Assembly (NCBI GenBank): GCA_902465435.1
Contig: CABQNH010000006.1
Coordinates: 6,554-70,553, forward strand
Source: an uncultured Eubacteriales bacterium
Lineage (GTDB): Bacteria > Bacillota > Clostridia > Oscillospirales > Oscillospiraceae
Reading direction: 5' to 3'
Length of the DNA: 64,000 nucleotides
Made by a program: the position numbers and the translations under genes. Positions 50,920 to 62,034 of the stretch are shown here, piece by piece. Position 1 is the first letter of the stretch. Every line of letters starts with the position of its first letter. The notes below the pieces were generated by a model. It did no database searches. It had not been told where the DNA came from and was given only the letters and a program-made list of their open reading frames with translations.

Positions 50920-52035
50920 ATGAAGTTCACCTGTGAAAAAAGCGCGCTCGTATCCGCGATCTCCGTTGCATCGCGCACCATCGCGGTAAAAAGCGCTCTG
51001 CCCGTCTTAGAGGGGCTTTACGTCCGCGCCGGTGAGCGGCTCTATCTTACCGGCTACAATCTCGAAACCGGTATCACCATGCGGGTCGATGCCGAAATCA
51101 AAGAGGTCGGTGCCTGCGTTATGCCCGCGCGGCTCTTTTTCGACATCGTGCGAAAAATGCCGAGCGACACCGTGGCCGTCGAGGTCGACGAAAAGCTGAA
51201 CGTCTCGATCCGCAGCGGCATTTCTGCCTTCACGATCAAAGCGTCTGACGCCGAGGAATTCCCGGAGCTGCCCGACGTGGAAAACGAAAAAGGCGTCCAA
51301 ATTCAGCAGAACGCGCTGCGCAGCCTGCTTTCCGGCACGATTTTCGCCGTATCCGAGGATCAGGCGCGGCCGATTCATACCGGCTGCCTGTTTGAGGTCG
51401 AGGACGACTCTATTACAGTCGTCGGCGTGGATGGCTATCGCCTTGCCAGAAGGACGTACCATCCGAAGGAGCCAATCGGACGCACGATGAAATTCGTCGT
51501 ACCGGCCGTCGCGCTGCGCGAGGTAGAGAAAATTCTGGGCGATACAGACGAGAACGCCGTTTTTACGCTCGGCACAAAGCATATTCTCTTTGAGATCGGC
51601 GCGGCAACGCTGGTCTGCCGCACGTTGGAAGGCTCCTTCCTGGATTGGCGGCGTGTCGTGCCGACCAATAATCCGATCCTTTTGACCGCGAACGTCGCAG
51701 AGCTGAGCGATTCCATCGAGCGTGTCAGCCTGATCGTCTCGGAAAAGCTGAAAAGCCCGGTTCGCTGCCATTTCGGCGAGAACTGCGCCGATTTCCGCAC
51801 GACGACTGCAATCGGCACGGCGCGCGACAGCTGTTCTCTCGCCGGCGACGGTAAGGAACTGGAAATCGGCTTCAACTGCCGCTATTTTCTCGACGCGCTG
51901 CACGCCGTTCCGACGGAGGAGGTCGTATTGGAGCTTTCCAACGGACTGAGCGCCATTGTCCTGACGCCGCCGGATAAGGAAAAATACGACTATGCCTATA
52001 TGGTATTGCCGGTTCGCCTGCGCGCGGGAGAATAA
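50920..52035 (+). CDS. dnaN: DNA polymerase III beta sliding clamp
   Basis: 371 residues, normal length, three clamp folds. Begins 'MKFTCEKSALVSAISVASRT' and ends with the clamp motif 'YMVLPVRLR' that forms the partner-binding cleft; 'GVDGYRLARR' is conserved. GAAAGCGAGG before ATG 50920. Confidence 0.97.
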   Translation: MKFTCEKSALVSAISVASRTIAVKSALPVLEGLYVRAGERLYLTGYNLETGITMRVDAEIKEVGACVMPARLFFDIVRKMPSDTVAVEVDEKLNVSIRSGISAFTIKASDAEEFPELPDVENEKGVQIQQNALRSLLSGTIFAVSEDQARPIHTGCLFEVEDDSITVVGVDGYRLARRTYHPKEPIGRTMKFVVPAVALREVEKILGDTDENAVFTLGTKHILFEIGAATLVCRTLEGSFLDWRRVVPTNNPILLTANVAELSDSIERVSLIVSEKLKSPVRCHFGENCADFRTTTAIGTARDSCSLAGDGKELEIGFNCRYFLDALHAVPTEEVVLELSNGLSAIVLTPPDKEKYDYAYMVLPVRLRAGE

Positions 52036-52172
52036 TGAGAGAACAGCGCCGCACGATTCGGCGAAACACGCCGACGCAGGGATGCGGGCTTGTTTTCAGA
52101 AATCTCTGTATCGATCCTTTTCTTATGGTTTAATCAGAGCATTTCGAATAATCAGTAAAGGAATTTCATGCT

Positions 52173-52418
52173 ATGAAGGTGACCGTTCATCGCCGCAGTG
52201 CGGAAAAACGAGTGGAAATCACGACGGATTTTATTAAATTGGAGGCCTTTCTGAAATTGGCAGACGCCTGCTCCTCCGGCGGCATGGCAAAGGCCGTCAT
52301 TCAGGAGGGCGAGGTAAAGGTCAACGGCGATCTATGCACGATGCGCGGGAAAAAGCTGCACGACGGTGACACGGTTCTTTTTGACGGCGCCGTTTATCGC
52401 GTTTGCCATGCGGATTGA
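52173..52418 (+). CDS. yaaA: S4-domain protein YaaA
   Basis: 81 residues. S4 core 'EAFLKLADACSSGGMAKAVI' then 'QEGEVKVNGDLCTMRGKKL'. This small RNA-binding protein is conserved between dnaN and recF in Firmicutes; its function is linked to ribosome assembly. The stop overlaps recF by 11 bp. Confidence 0.88.
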   Translation: MKVTVHRRSAEKRVEITTDFIKLEAFLKLADACSSGGMAKAVIQEGEVKVNGDLCTMRGKKLHDGDTVLFDGAVYRVCHAD

Positions 52419-53520
52419 CGCAATTACCCTCACGGGTTTTCGCAATTATGAGGAGCAGTCGATTTCCTTCGTACCGGGCGTGAATCTGATCGTCGGCGAC
52501 AACGCGCAGGGAAAGACCAATCTTTTGGAGGCTGTGACCTACCTTTCCGTTGGCCGCTCGTTTCGCACGCGAAGGGAAGCGGAACTGATTCGCTTCGGCG
52601 CGGAATTTGCAGATCTGCAGGCAGACATTTTCTCGCACGAGCGGGAAATGCAGCTGCGCGCCGTTCTGTTTTCCGGCCGTCGGCCGCGTCAGCTTTTTAT
52701 CGGCGGCGTAAAGCAGAAAACGGCTGAAGCGCTGTCCGGTCTTTTGACGACAGTGCTGTTTTGCCCGGACGATTTGAGTCTTTTGCTATCCGGCGCGGCC
52801 AATCGCCGGCGGCTTTTAGATGCGGCGCTGTGTCAGCTGCGTCCTCGTTATGCCGCCGCATTGTCTGAGTATACAAGGCTGTATGAGCAAAAATCGCGAA
52901 TTTTGAAGGACCGTTTTGAAAATCCGTCGCTCTTGCAGGTGCTGCCGGAATATAATACGCGCATGGCGCAGGTCGGCGCACTGCTGATTTCCGGCAGGGC
53001 AAAGTATTTGCGCGAGCTTTCCAAATACGCGGAGCTTTACCACGAGAAATTTTCCTCAAAGAAGGAGCGGCTGGAGCTGCATTATAAAACCGTTTCTACG
53101 ATAACGGATCCCTTTGCGCCGCCGCGTCTTCTCTATGAGAAGCTTTTGGAGCATCAGAAAAGTCATCATACGGCGGAATTGGAAAGTATGCAGTGCTTGT
53201 CCGGCCCGCACAAGGATGATTTTGAAGCAACGGTCAACGGTCTTTCCATAAAAAGCTTCGGCTCGCAGGGTCAGGTGCGCACGGCGGCAATCTCCATCAA
53301 GCTGGCGGAGCGCCGGATCTTCAAGGATGATACCGGCGAGGAGCCAATTTTGCTTCTCGACGATGTCCTGTCCGAGCTGGATCCGGGCAGGCAGGATTTT
53401 GTACTGAACCAGATCAAAACCGGGCAGGTGCTGATTACCTGCTGCGAAAAGAATAAGCTGACGAATCTCGGCAAGGTCATTTTTGTAGAAAACGGTCGGA
53501 TTCAGGAGGGCAGAACATAG
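52408..53520 (+). CDS. recF: DNA replication/repair protein RecF
   Basis: 370 residues from ATG 52408. Walker A 'IVGDNAQGKTNLLEAV', signature 'FGSQGQVRTAAISIKLAE', Walker B 'PILLLDDVLSELD'. RecF loads RecA at gaps with RecO and RecR. Start lies inside the yaaA end. Confidence 0.96.
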   Translation: MRIDAITLTGFRNYEEQSISFVPGVNLIVGDNAQGKTNLLEAVTYLSVGRSFRTRREAELIRFGAEFADLQADIFSHEREMQLRAVLFSGRRPRQLFIGGVKQKTAEALSGLLTTVLFCPDDLSLLLSGAANRRRLLDAALCQLRPRYAAALSEYTRLYEQKSRILKDRFENPSLLQVLPEYNTRMAQVGALLISGRAKYLRELSKYAELYHEKFSSKKERLELHYKTVSTITDPFAPPRLLYEKLLEHQKSHHTAELESMQCLSGPHKDDFEATVNGLSIKSFGSQGQVRTAAISIKLAERRIFKDDTGEEPILLLDDVLSELDPGRQDFVLNQIKTGQVLITCCEKNKLTNLGKVIFVENGRIQEGRT

Positions 53521-53592
53521 CGCTTTTTCCTTTCTGCCGCAGGCGCGGCGAAAGAAAGCGCTTCCCCTCGCATTTTGGAAAAGAGGCTTTTT

Positions 53593-53847
53593 ATGTATCA
53601 TGCGATCGGCGGCGATATGTCGGTCAGGGAATCCGCAATTCTCGGAATTTTTGACCTCGATAATACCTCATACAGTAAGCATACGCGGAATTTTCTGAAC
53701 GCTTCGGAAAAAAACGGACAGGTGCTTTCCGTGACGGACGAGCTGCCGAAATCCTTTCTTTTAACCGAGGAGTTCGGCATGGAACGCGTGATTTTAACGC
53801 AGTTTAACGCGGCAACGCTGGAAAAGCGTATGACGGATTCCAAATAA
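53593..53847 (+). CDS. remB: extracellular matrix regulator RemB (DUF370 family)
   Basis: 84 residues. 'MYHAIGGDMSVRESAILGIF' and 'DLDNTSYSKHTRNFLN' match RemB/YaaB, located between recF and gyrB as in Bacillus. RemA-type relatives bind DNA and control matrix genes; RemB's own role is less clear. Confidence 0.88.
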   Translation: MYHAIGGDMSVRESAILGIFDLDNTSYSKHTRNFLNASEKNGQVLSVTDELPKSFLLTEEFGMERVILTQFNAATLEKRMTDSK

Positions 53848-53886
53848 GAATCCAATGAAAATATACCGGTCTGTGCGGCGGACTGA

Positions 53887-55869
<1,983 letters not shown>

Positions 55870-55881
55870 GGGGGGAATAGA

Positions 55882-58428
55882 ATGGCAAAAAATCGAGATT
55901 ACAAGCCCGAGGATATTCTGTTCCCGGAGCAGACCATTGTTTCAAACGACGTGGTCAAGGAGATGGAAAGCTCCTTTATCGAATACGCGATGTCCGTCAT
56001 TGTGGCGCGCGCGCTTCCCGATGTGCGCGACGGCCTGAAGCCCGTTCATCGCCGCATTCTGTACTCCATGTATGAAAATAACCTGACCTCCGACAAGCCG
56101 TTTAAAAAGTCGGCGACCTGCGTGGGCGACGTGCTGGGTCGTTATCATCCGCACGGCGACGCGTCGGTTTATGACGCGATGGTTCGTCTGGCGCAGGACT
56201 TCTCCATGCGCTATCAGCTGGTGGACGGCCACGGCAACTTCGGCTCTGTGGACGGCGATCCCCCTGCGGCCTACCGTTACACCGAGGCGAGAATGTCCAA
56301 GCTCGCCAACGAGATGCTGCGCGATATCGACAAGCAGGTCATTGACTGGACGCCGAACTTTGATGAAAGCCGCATGGAGCCGCACGTTCTGCCGTCGCGC
56401 TTCCCAAACCTTCTTGTCAACGGCTCGTCCGGTATCGCGGTCGGCATGGCGACGAACATACCGCCCCACAACCTCACCGAGGTCATCAATGCCTGCCTGT
56501 GCGTGCTGGATCATCCCGAAGCGGAGCTTTCCGACCTGATGCAGTACATTCAGGGGCCGGATTTCCCGACGCGCGGCGTTATTATGGGCAGAAGCGGGAT
56601 CCGCGCCGCCTACGCGACCGGCCGCGGTCGTATCGTGGTGCGCGGCCGTACAGAATTTGAAGAATTTGGAAAAGACAGGATCCGCATTATCATCCATGAG
56701 CTGCCGTATCAGGTCAACAAGAAGAATCTTGTGGAAACGATCGCTGATCAGGTCAAGGATAAACGGCTCGACGGCATCTCCGATCTGCGCGACGAATCCG
56801 ACCGCAACGGCATGCGGATCGTCATCGAACTGAAAAAGGATGCGAATCCGCAGGTCGTTTTGAATCGTCTGTTTGCGCAGACTGCTCTGCAGACAAGCAT
56901 TTCCGTCAATATGCTCGCGCTGGTCGATCGCCAGCAGCAGCCGAAAATTCTGTCTCTGCGCCATGTGCTTGATGAATACCTCTCCTTCCAGGAGGAGGTC
57001 ATCATTCGCCGCACGAAGTTCGACCTCAAAAAGGCGCAGGAGCGTGCGCATATTCTGGAAGGCCTGCTGATCGCGCAGGACAATATCGACGAAGTAATCC
57101 AAATCATTCGCAGCAGCTACGACGATGCGAAGGAACGCCTGATGGAACGCTTCCAGCTTTCGGAGCTGCAGGCGCAGACGATCCTTGATATGCGTCTGAA
57201 AGCGCTGCAGGGTCTGGAAAAGGAGAAGCTGCAGAACGAATACCGCGAATTGGAGGAGAAAATCGCCTATTATCAGCGTGTGCTTGGGGATATGGGTCTT
57301 GTCAAAGGAATTCTCAAGGACGAGCTGACCGCAATTCGCGATAAATACGGCGACGAGCGCCGCACCGAGATTCAGGACGTCGAGGACGAAATCGACATCG
57401 AGGATCTGATTGAGGAGCGCGACTGCTGCTATACGCTGTCCAATGCGGGCTATATCAAGAGAATGCCTTTGGACGCCTACCGCAGTCAGAAGCGCGGCGG
57501 CCGCGGCATTTCCGCGCAGAATCTGAAGGAAGAGGACTATGTGAAGAGCCTGTTTGTCGCCTCGACGCATGACTACCTTCTGTTCTTTACCAATACCGGC
57601 AAGGTGCACCGGCTCAAGGGCTACCGCATCCCGGAGGCCTCCCGCACGGCGCGCGGTATGATGATCGTGAATCTTCTGCCGCTGGAGCCGGGCGAAAAGG
57701 TTACGGCAATGGTTCTGACCCGCGATATGACCGAGGAAGCCTACCTCATGATGGTAACAAAATTCGGAACGGTCAAGCGCCTGTCTCTGCCGACCATCAA
57801 CACCGCAAGAAAAGCGGGCATCCGCGCGCTTTCGCTCGACGAGGGCGACGAACTGATCGGCGTGCTCAAAACGGATGGCGAACAGGACGTCATTCTTGCG
57901 ACGCATGACGGCATGGCCATCTGCTTTGCCGAGGACGATGTGCGCTGCATGGGCAGAGACGCGGGCGGCGTGCGCGGAATTCGTCTGGAGGACGGCGATT
58001 ATGTTGTCGGCGCCGAACTGCTGACGGAGGGCAAGCAGCTTCTGACCGTCACGGAGCGCGGCTATGGCAAGCGCACCGAGATGGACGCCTATCTGCGCAC
58101 CGACGGCGAGCGGAAATGTCCGCAGAGCCGCGGCGGCAAGGGCCTGAAAAACTATGCCATTACGGAAAAGACCGGGAAGATCGCCGGGATCTGCGTGGCG
58201 GGAGACGGTGACGACGTCATGATGATCGCAGACGACGGCGTGATTATCCGCATGTCGGCCTCCGACATCAACATCTACCGGCGCGACACGCAGGGCGTGA
58301 CCCTTATGCGCGTGGCGGACGGAAATCGTGTGATCGGCGTGCAGCGCGTGGATGCGATGGAAGAGGACGAGACGCTGCCGGAGACGGTGGACGCCGAGGA
58401 GACCTTGCCTGAGGAACCCGCAGAATGA
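55882..58428 (+). CDS. gyrA: DNA gyrase subunit A
   Basis: 848 residues. Quinolone-resistance region with '[20 protein letters not shown]' and catalytic Tyr in '[12 protein letters not shown]'. Ser/Asp at the usual resistance positions: the helix reads [11 protein letters not shown], with Ala in place of the common Ser before Val at the Ser83-equivalent region (check by alignment). The C-terminal wheel has a GyrA box variant 'SQKRGGRGI' and an acidic tail ([20 protein letters not shown]). AAGGGGGGAA precedes ATG. Confidence 0.96.
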   Translation: MAKNRDYKPEDILFPEQTIVSNDVVKEMESSFIEYAMSVIVARALPDVRDGLKPVHRRILYSMYENNLTSDKPFKKSATCVGDVLGRYHPHGDASVYDAMVRLAQDFSMRYQLVDGHGNFGSVDGDPPAAYRYTEARMSKLANEMLRDIDKQVIDWTPNFDESRMEPHVLPSRFPNLLVNGSSGIAVGMATNIPPHNLTEVINACLCVLDHPEAELSDLMQYIQGPDFPTRGVIMGRSGIRAAYATGRGRIVVRGRTEFEEFGKDRIRIIIHELPYQVNKKNLVETIADQVKDKRLDGISDLRDESDRNGMRIVIELKKDANPQVVLNRLFAQTALQTSISVNMLALVDRQQQPKILSLRHVLDEYLSFQEEVIIRRTKFDLKKAQERAHILEGLLIAQDNIDEVIQIIRSSYDDAKERLMERFQLSELQAQTILDMRLKALQGLEKEKLQNEYRELEEKIAYYQRVLGDMGLVKGILKDELTAIRDKYGDERRTEIQDVEDEIDIEDLIEERDCCYTLSNAGYIKRMPLDAYRSQKRGGRGISAQNLKEEDYVKSLFVASTHDYLLFFTNTGKVHRLKGYRIPEASRTARGMMIVNLLPLEPGEKVTAMVLTRDMTEEAYLMMVTKFGTVKRLSLPTINTARKAGIRALSLDEGDELIGVLKTDGEQDVILATHDGMAICFAEDDVRCMGRDAGGVRGIRLEDGDYVVGAELLTEGKQLLTVTERGYGKRTEMDAYLRTDGERKCPQSRGGKGLKNYAITEKTGKIAGICVAGDGDDVMMIADDGVIIRMSASDINIYRRDTQGVTLMRVADGNRVIGVQRVDAMEEDETLPETVDAEETLPEEPAE

Positions 58429-58862
58429 AGACCGTAACGATCTATACCGACGGCGCCTGCTCCGGCAATCCGGGGCCGGGCGGCTGGGGCGCAATTTTAG
58501 CGTTTCAGGGCGTGGAAAAGGAGCTGTCTGGCGGCGAGGCAGATACGACGAACAATCGAATGGAGCTGACAGCGGTCATTGAGGCGCTGCGCTGCCTGAA
58601 GGAGCCGTGCATTGTGGAGCTGTATTCCGACTCCAAGTACGTCATTGACGCGCTGCAAAAGCGCTGGGTCTTTGCCTGGCAGAGAAACGGCTGGCGTAAG
58701 GCGGACAAGAAGCCTGCCTTGAACGTCGATCTCTGGGAGCAGCTGATGCCGCTGCTTGATCGCCACGAGCTGCATTACCATTGGGTTAAGGGACACGCGG
58801 ACAATCCGAAGAACAACCGCTGCGACCAGCTTGCCGTTGCGCAAAGCCAGCGCTATCGCTGA
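58425..58862 (+). CDS. rnhA: ribonuclease HI
   Basis: 145 residues. The four catalytic acids are in '[16 protein letters not shown]', '[10 protein letters not shown]', 'YSDSKYVI' and 'NNRCDQLAV', with the basic handle '[17 protein letters not shown]'. Removes RNA from RNA:DNA hybrids. Overlaps gyrA by 4 bp (ATGA), so it is coupled to gyrase expression. Confidence 0.95.
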   Translation: MKTVTIYTDGACSGNPGPGGWGAILAFQGVEKELSGGEADTTNNRMELTAVIEALRCLKEPCIVELYSDSKYVIDALQKRWVFAWQRNGWRKADKKPALNVDLWEQLMPLLDRHELHYHWVKGHADNPKNNRCDQLAVAQSQRYR

Positions 58863-58880
58863 GCTGTCAAAAATTTTTCC

Positions 58881-58909
58881 TTGCTTTTTCGTTTGTTGCG
58901 CGCTATACT
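58881..58909 (+). promoter_or_regulatory. sigma-A promoter of the small membrane protein gene
   Basis: TTGCTT (58881-58886), 17-nt spacer, TATACT (58904-58909). The start site would leave only a ~12-nt leader. Confidence 0.65.
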
Positions 58910-58927
58910 ATCGCGCAGGTGAGAAAT

Positions 58928-59443
58928 ATGAAGAAACATAAAACAAAAAATCAAGCAACTGACCCAATGAACCGTGCAACCCATCTGTGCCAGATCGGCT
59001 TCTGCCTCGGCCTGGGTTCTCTGGTTATGGTCTATATTTTCCTGTTTTTTATCGATTTTGCCTTAGACACGATGGAGGGGAAGGACGCGCTCTACGTCTC
59101 TATGTTCTTTATCCTGCTGGCCATCGGAACGATGCACTATTGGTGGATGCAGCTTCGCCGCTTTGAGCCGACCTACTGCGCGAGGAAGCGAACGCTGTTT
59201 ACCTATTTGCGCGGTGTTGCGGCGACGCTTTCCGTCGGCGGCACGGGGTGCCTGATCGTGTCGCTGCTGCTGTTTTTGCTGAATGGCCGCCGCTATCGGC
59301 TGCACGCCGTCGTGCTGACGGAGAACATCGGCATGATTGCTCTGTACATTGGCTTTTTTGCCTATCTCACGCTGCATGCACTCGATGTGCGGGCGCTGAA
59401 ACAGACAAAGGCAGAGAGGACGACGCAAACAACGGCCAGCTAA
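58928..59443 (+). CDS. four-helix membrane protein, function unknown
   Basis: 171 residues from ATG 58928 (AGGTGAG upstream). Basic cytoplasmic N-terminus, then hydrophobic segments at ~25-47, 57-75, 97-118 and 128-150, and a hydrophilic C-terminus. No motif recognised. It sits between rnhA and the parS region with its own promoter. Confidence 0.65.
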   Translation: MKKHKTKNQATDPMNRATHLCQIGFCLGLGSLVMVYIFLFFIDFALDTMEGKDALYVSMFFILLAIGTMHYWWMQLRRFEPTYCARKRTLFTYLRGVAATLSVGGTGCLIVSLLLFLLNGRRYRLHAVVLTENIGMIALYIGFFAYLTLHALDVRALKQTKAERTTQTTAS

Positions 59444-59455
59444 CCGAAATGGGAC

Positions 59456-59471
59456 TGTTTCACGTGAAACA
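59456..59471. other. parS: parS site 1
   Basis: TGTTTCACGTGAAACA, identical to the Bacillus-type parS consensus (TGTTnCACGTGAAACA), centred in a 36-bp perfect palindrome (59446-59481). ParB loads and spreads from such sites; parA and parB follow 0.5 kb downstream. Confidence 0.92.
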
Positions 59472-59481
59472 GTCCCATTTC

Positions 59482-59737
59482 TCAGACTGTCAATAAAGTC
59501 CGTAACCGTCAAAACAGGAAAACAATTTTGACGGTTTTCACTTTCAGCGCATCCATTTCATTTTATAGAAAAATTCAAATAAATTGCGTTCAAAAATAAG
59601 GAAATATTTATTGTTTTGACTTACTTCGGAACTCGCGCCTTACCGTACCTATGTACGCCTACAGGCGCGAGATTCCTTGTCTTTCGAACTTTCTTGATCG
59701 TCTGTCAGCGTGTCAAAAAGGTTTTTTGACACGCTGC
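59482..59737 (-). mobile_element. palindrome-bracketed element, copy D, between two parS palindromes
   Basis: 256 bp in opposite orientation to the copy at 30880: CAGACTGTCAATAAAGTCCG end, GTCAAAA/TTTTGAC hairpin, CTCGCGCCTTACCGTACC-TATGTACG core hairpin, 'CGAACTTTCTTGATCG', and CAGCGTGTCAAAAAGG end hairpin. The same 36-bp parS-containing palindrome abuts both sides (59446-59481 and 59738-59773). Confidence 0.85.
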
Positions 59738-59747
59738 GAAATGGGAC

Positions 59748-59763
59748 TGTTTCACGTGAAACA
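59748..59763. other. parS: parS site 2 (duplicate of site 1)
   Basis: Second exact TGTTTCACGTGAAACA, in the palindrome copy on the far side of the element. Confidence 0.92.
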
Positions 59764-59821
59764 GTCCCATTTCTATTGAAACATTTTGTGTAAAACCGCG
59801 TCTTATCCAGTAGCGAGAAAA

Positions 59822-59837
59822 TGTTTCACGTGAAGCA
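59822..59837. other. parS: parS-like site 3
   Basis: TGTTTCACGTGAAGCA, one mismatch from consensus, not in a longer palindrome. Confidence 0.75.
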
Positions 59838-59897
59838 GAGAATGCCAGAAGATAGGGAATGGCAGTGAGTTCAGAATGACGGCGAGCGGAAAAAACA

Positions 59898-59925
59898 GTT
59901 GAATTTGTGCCGGAATATGATATAA
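59898..59925 (+). promoter_or_regulatory. sigma-A promoter of parA
   Basis: TTGAAT (59898-59903), 16-nt spacer, TATAAT (59920-59925), ~40 bp before the GTG start. Confidence 0.7.
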
Positions 59926-59966
59926 TAACCGCAATCAGAGAATGTGGAGGAAGGGAGCGCAAAACC

Positions 59967-60731
59967 GTGGGAAAAATCATTGCGATTGTGAATCAGAAGG
60001 GCGGTGTCGGCAAGACAACGACGGCCGTCAATCTTACGGCTGCGCTGCACGCGCGAGGAGCAAAGGTACTGCTGTGCGACTTCGATCCACAGGCAAATGC
60101 AACCTCCGGCTTCGGTGTGGAGAAAAAACGCGTCGTGGATTCCATCTACGACGTGCTGATGAACGATGTGCCGGTACGGAAGGCCGTTCTGCATACGGAT
60201 TTTGGCGATTTACTCCCCTCCGCGCAGGCACTGGCCGGTGCGGGCGTGGAGCTGATCGGCGCGGAGCATCGGGAATTCCAACTGAAAAGCGCGCTGGAGC
60301 CGCTGCGCGAGAGCTACGACTATCTCTTTATCGATTGCCCGCCCTCGTTGGAGCTTTTGACGCTTAATGGCATCTGCGCCGCGGACAGCATATTGGTGCC
60401 GGTACAGTGCGAATATTTTGCACTCGAAGGACTTTCCGACCTTATGGCGACCATGCGCGCGGTCAAGCGTCGTCTTTGCCCACAAATTACAATTTTCGGC
60501 GTGCTTTTGACGATGTTTGACGGCAGAACAAACTTTTCGCAGCAGGTCGCCGAGGAGGTCCGCAGGCATTTCCCCGGCAAGGTGTTTGCCAATGCGATCC
60601 CCCGCAATGTGCGGCTTGCCGAAGCGCCGAGTCACGGCTTGCCCGCAACGGTCTACGACCGTTCGAGCCGCGGAAGTCAGGCGTATCAGGCAGTCGCGGA
60701 GGAAATTATGCGAAAGGACGGTAAGCTATGA
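59967..60731 (+). CDS. parA: chromosome partitioning ATPase ParA (Soj)
   Basis: 254 residues from GTG 59967 with GGAGGAAGGG upstream; starting here puts the deviant Walker A 'IVNQKGGVGKTTTAVNL' at the very N-terminus as is normal. Also 'DFDPQANATSGFG' and 'YLFIDCPPSLELLTLN'. ParA/Soj dimers bind DNA and regulate DnaA and origin segregation. Overlaps parB by 4 bp. Confidence 0.96.
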   Translation: MGKIIAIVNQKGGVGKTTTAVNLTAALHARGAKVLLCDFDPQANATSGFGVEKKRVVDSIYDVLMNDVPVRKAVLHTDFGDLLPSAQALAGAGVELIGAEHREFQLKSALEPLRESYDYLFIDCPPSLELLTLNGICAADSILVPVQCEYFALEGLSDLMATMRAVKRRLCPQITIFGVLLTMFDGRTNFSQQVAEEVRRHFPGKVFANAIPRNVRLAEAPSHGLPATVYDRSSRGSQAYQAVAEEIMRKDGKL

Positions 60732-61606
60732 GCGGGAAAAAGGGATTAGGCCGCGGACTGGGTGCACTGATCGACGATTTTAACGAGCAGGAAAGCCAGC
60801 AGCCGCGCGATCTTAATCTGCCTATCTATAAAATTGAGCCGAACCCCCTGCAGCCGCGCAGCTATTTTGACGAGGCAGAGCTGCAGGAGCTGGCGGATTC
60901 CATTGCACAGCACGGCGTGATTCAGCCGCTGACGGTGCGGAAAATGCCGAACGATTATTATCAGATCATTGCCGGTGAACGCCGTTGGCGCGCAGCCAGG
61001 CAGGCAGGTCTGACGGAGATCCCGGCCGTGATCGTGGAAGCGGATGACCGCAAGGCCATGGAACTTGCCATGATCGAGAACCTGCAGCGGCAGGATCTCA
61101 ATCCGATTGAAGAGGCGCGCGGCTATCAGCGCCTAATGGAGGAATACGGGCACACGCAGGAGGTGGTTGCCAACTGCGTCGGAAAATCGCGCTCCGCCGT
61201 GGCAAATGCGCTGCGGCTTCTGACCCTGCAGGATGAGGTGCAGGAGCTGGTTGTCTCCGGCGCGCTCTCTGCCGGTCATGCGCGCGCGGTTTTGTTCATT
61301 CGCTCCGAAAAGCTGCAGAAGCAGGCTGCACAGCGCATCGTCGCACTGCAGCTTTCCGTGCGGCAGGCCGAGCGGATGTGCAAAACCATGGACAAGGAGC
61401 CGGAGCCGCCCAAGGAAAAGCCGCTTGCGGTGAATTACGTTGAGGAATGTGAGCGCCAGCTCTCCAAGTGCATTGGCCGCGGTGTGAAGATCCAGCCCGG
61501 CAAGCGGAAGGGGCGTTGCATTTTGGAATTTTACGGCGCGGAGGATCTGGAACGACTGATGGCCGCACTGCAAACCCTAAACCTTCAGGAGGAAAGAAAA
61601 GAATGA
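60728..61606 (+). CDS. parB: chromosome partitioning CTPase ParB (Spo0J)
   Basis: 292 residues. 'GLGRGLGALI' N-terminal ParA-activating peptide, CTP-binding motifs around 'NPLQPRSYFDE' and 'IIAGERRWRAARQAGL', 'ENLQRQDLNPIEEARGYQRL', HTH 'GKSRSAVANALRLLTL', and a C-terminal dimerisation domain. It should load at the parS sites ~0.5-1.3 kb upstream and recruit SMC. Confidence 0.96.
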   Translation: MSGKKGLGRGLGALIDDFNEQESQQPRDLNLPIYKIEPNPLQPRSYFDEAELQELADSIAQHGVIQPLTVRKMPNDYYQIIAGERRWRAARQAGLTEIPAVIVEADDRKAMELAMIENLQRQDLNPIEEARGYQRLMEEYGHTQEVVANCVGKSRSAVANALRLLTLQDEVQELVVSGALSAGHARAVLFIRSEKLQKQAAQRIVALQLSVRQAERMCKTMDKEPEPPKEKPLAVNYVEECERQLSKCIGRGVKIQPGKRKGRCILEFYGAEDLERLMAALQTLNLQEERKE

Positions 61607-62031
61607 CGAAAAAGGAAAAGAAGCCGACGCAGACGCCCGAAAATCAGAACGTGGAGTCGGCCGGCGGACTGACGGAGAAGCGAAAGCGCGCAATGCTGAT
61701 TTATATCGCCGTGCTGCTTGCTGCGGCGTTTATTCTCGTGACGATGTCGCTCCTGTCGGAATATCGCAATCTGAAGCGCACCAATCGAAAAAATCAGGAG
61801 GCCAGCATTTCCATCAGCCAGAAGGCGGAAATCCTGCAGGAGGATAACCAGAACATTCCGAAGGCCTATGAGCTGCTGCTGACCGCAATGGACGCCAAGG
61901 AAGCGCGTGATAGAAAGTCACTCAACGCGGCGCTGCGCGAGCTGGAGCCGCTCTCCGGCTATCTGTCGGAAAAGGGTACGGAAATCTATCAGGAGCTGCG
62001 AGAGTTTGCAAATATGGGAAAAGAGGGCTAA
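61603..62031 (+). CDS. single-pass membrane protein with coiled-coil, function unknown
   Basis: 142 residues. Hydrophilic N-terminus (~1-28), one helix (~30-50), then a charged helical region (RNLKRTNRKNQEA.., likely coiled coil) and a C-terminal helix pair. Overlaps parB by 4 bp and ends 3 bp before serS, so it belongs to the same transcript. No family recognised. Confidence 0.72.
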   Translation: MTKKEKKPTQTPENQNVESAGGLTEKRKRAMLIYIAVLLAAAFILVTMSLLSEYRNLKRTNRKNQEASISISQKAEILQEDNQNIPKAYELLLTAMDAKEARDRKSLNAALRELEPLSGYLSEKGTEIYQELREFANMGKEG

Positions 62032-62034
62032 AAC

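Noticed and set aside
55942..58494. 850-codon minus-strand ORF opposite gyrA
   Set aside because: Antisense shadow caused by high GC at third positions; gyrA is certain on the other strand.
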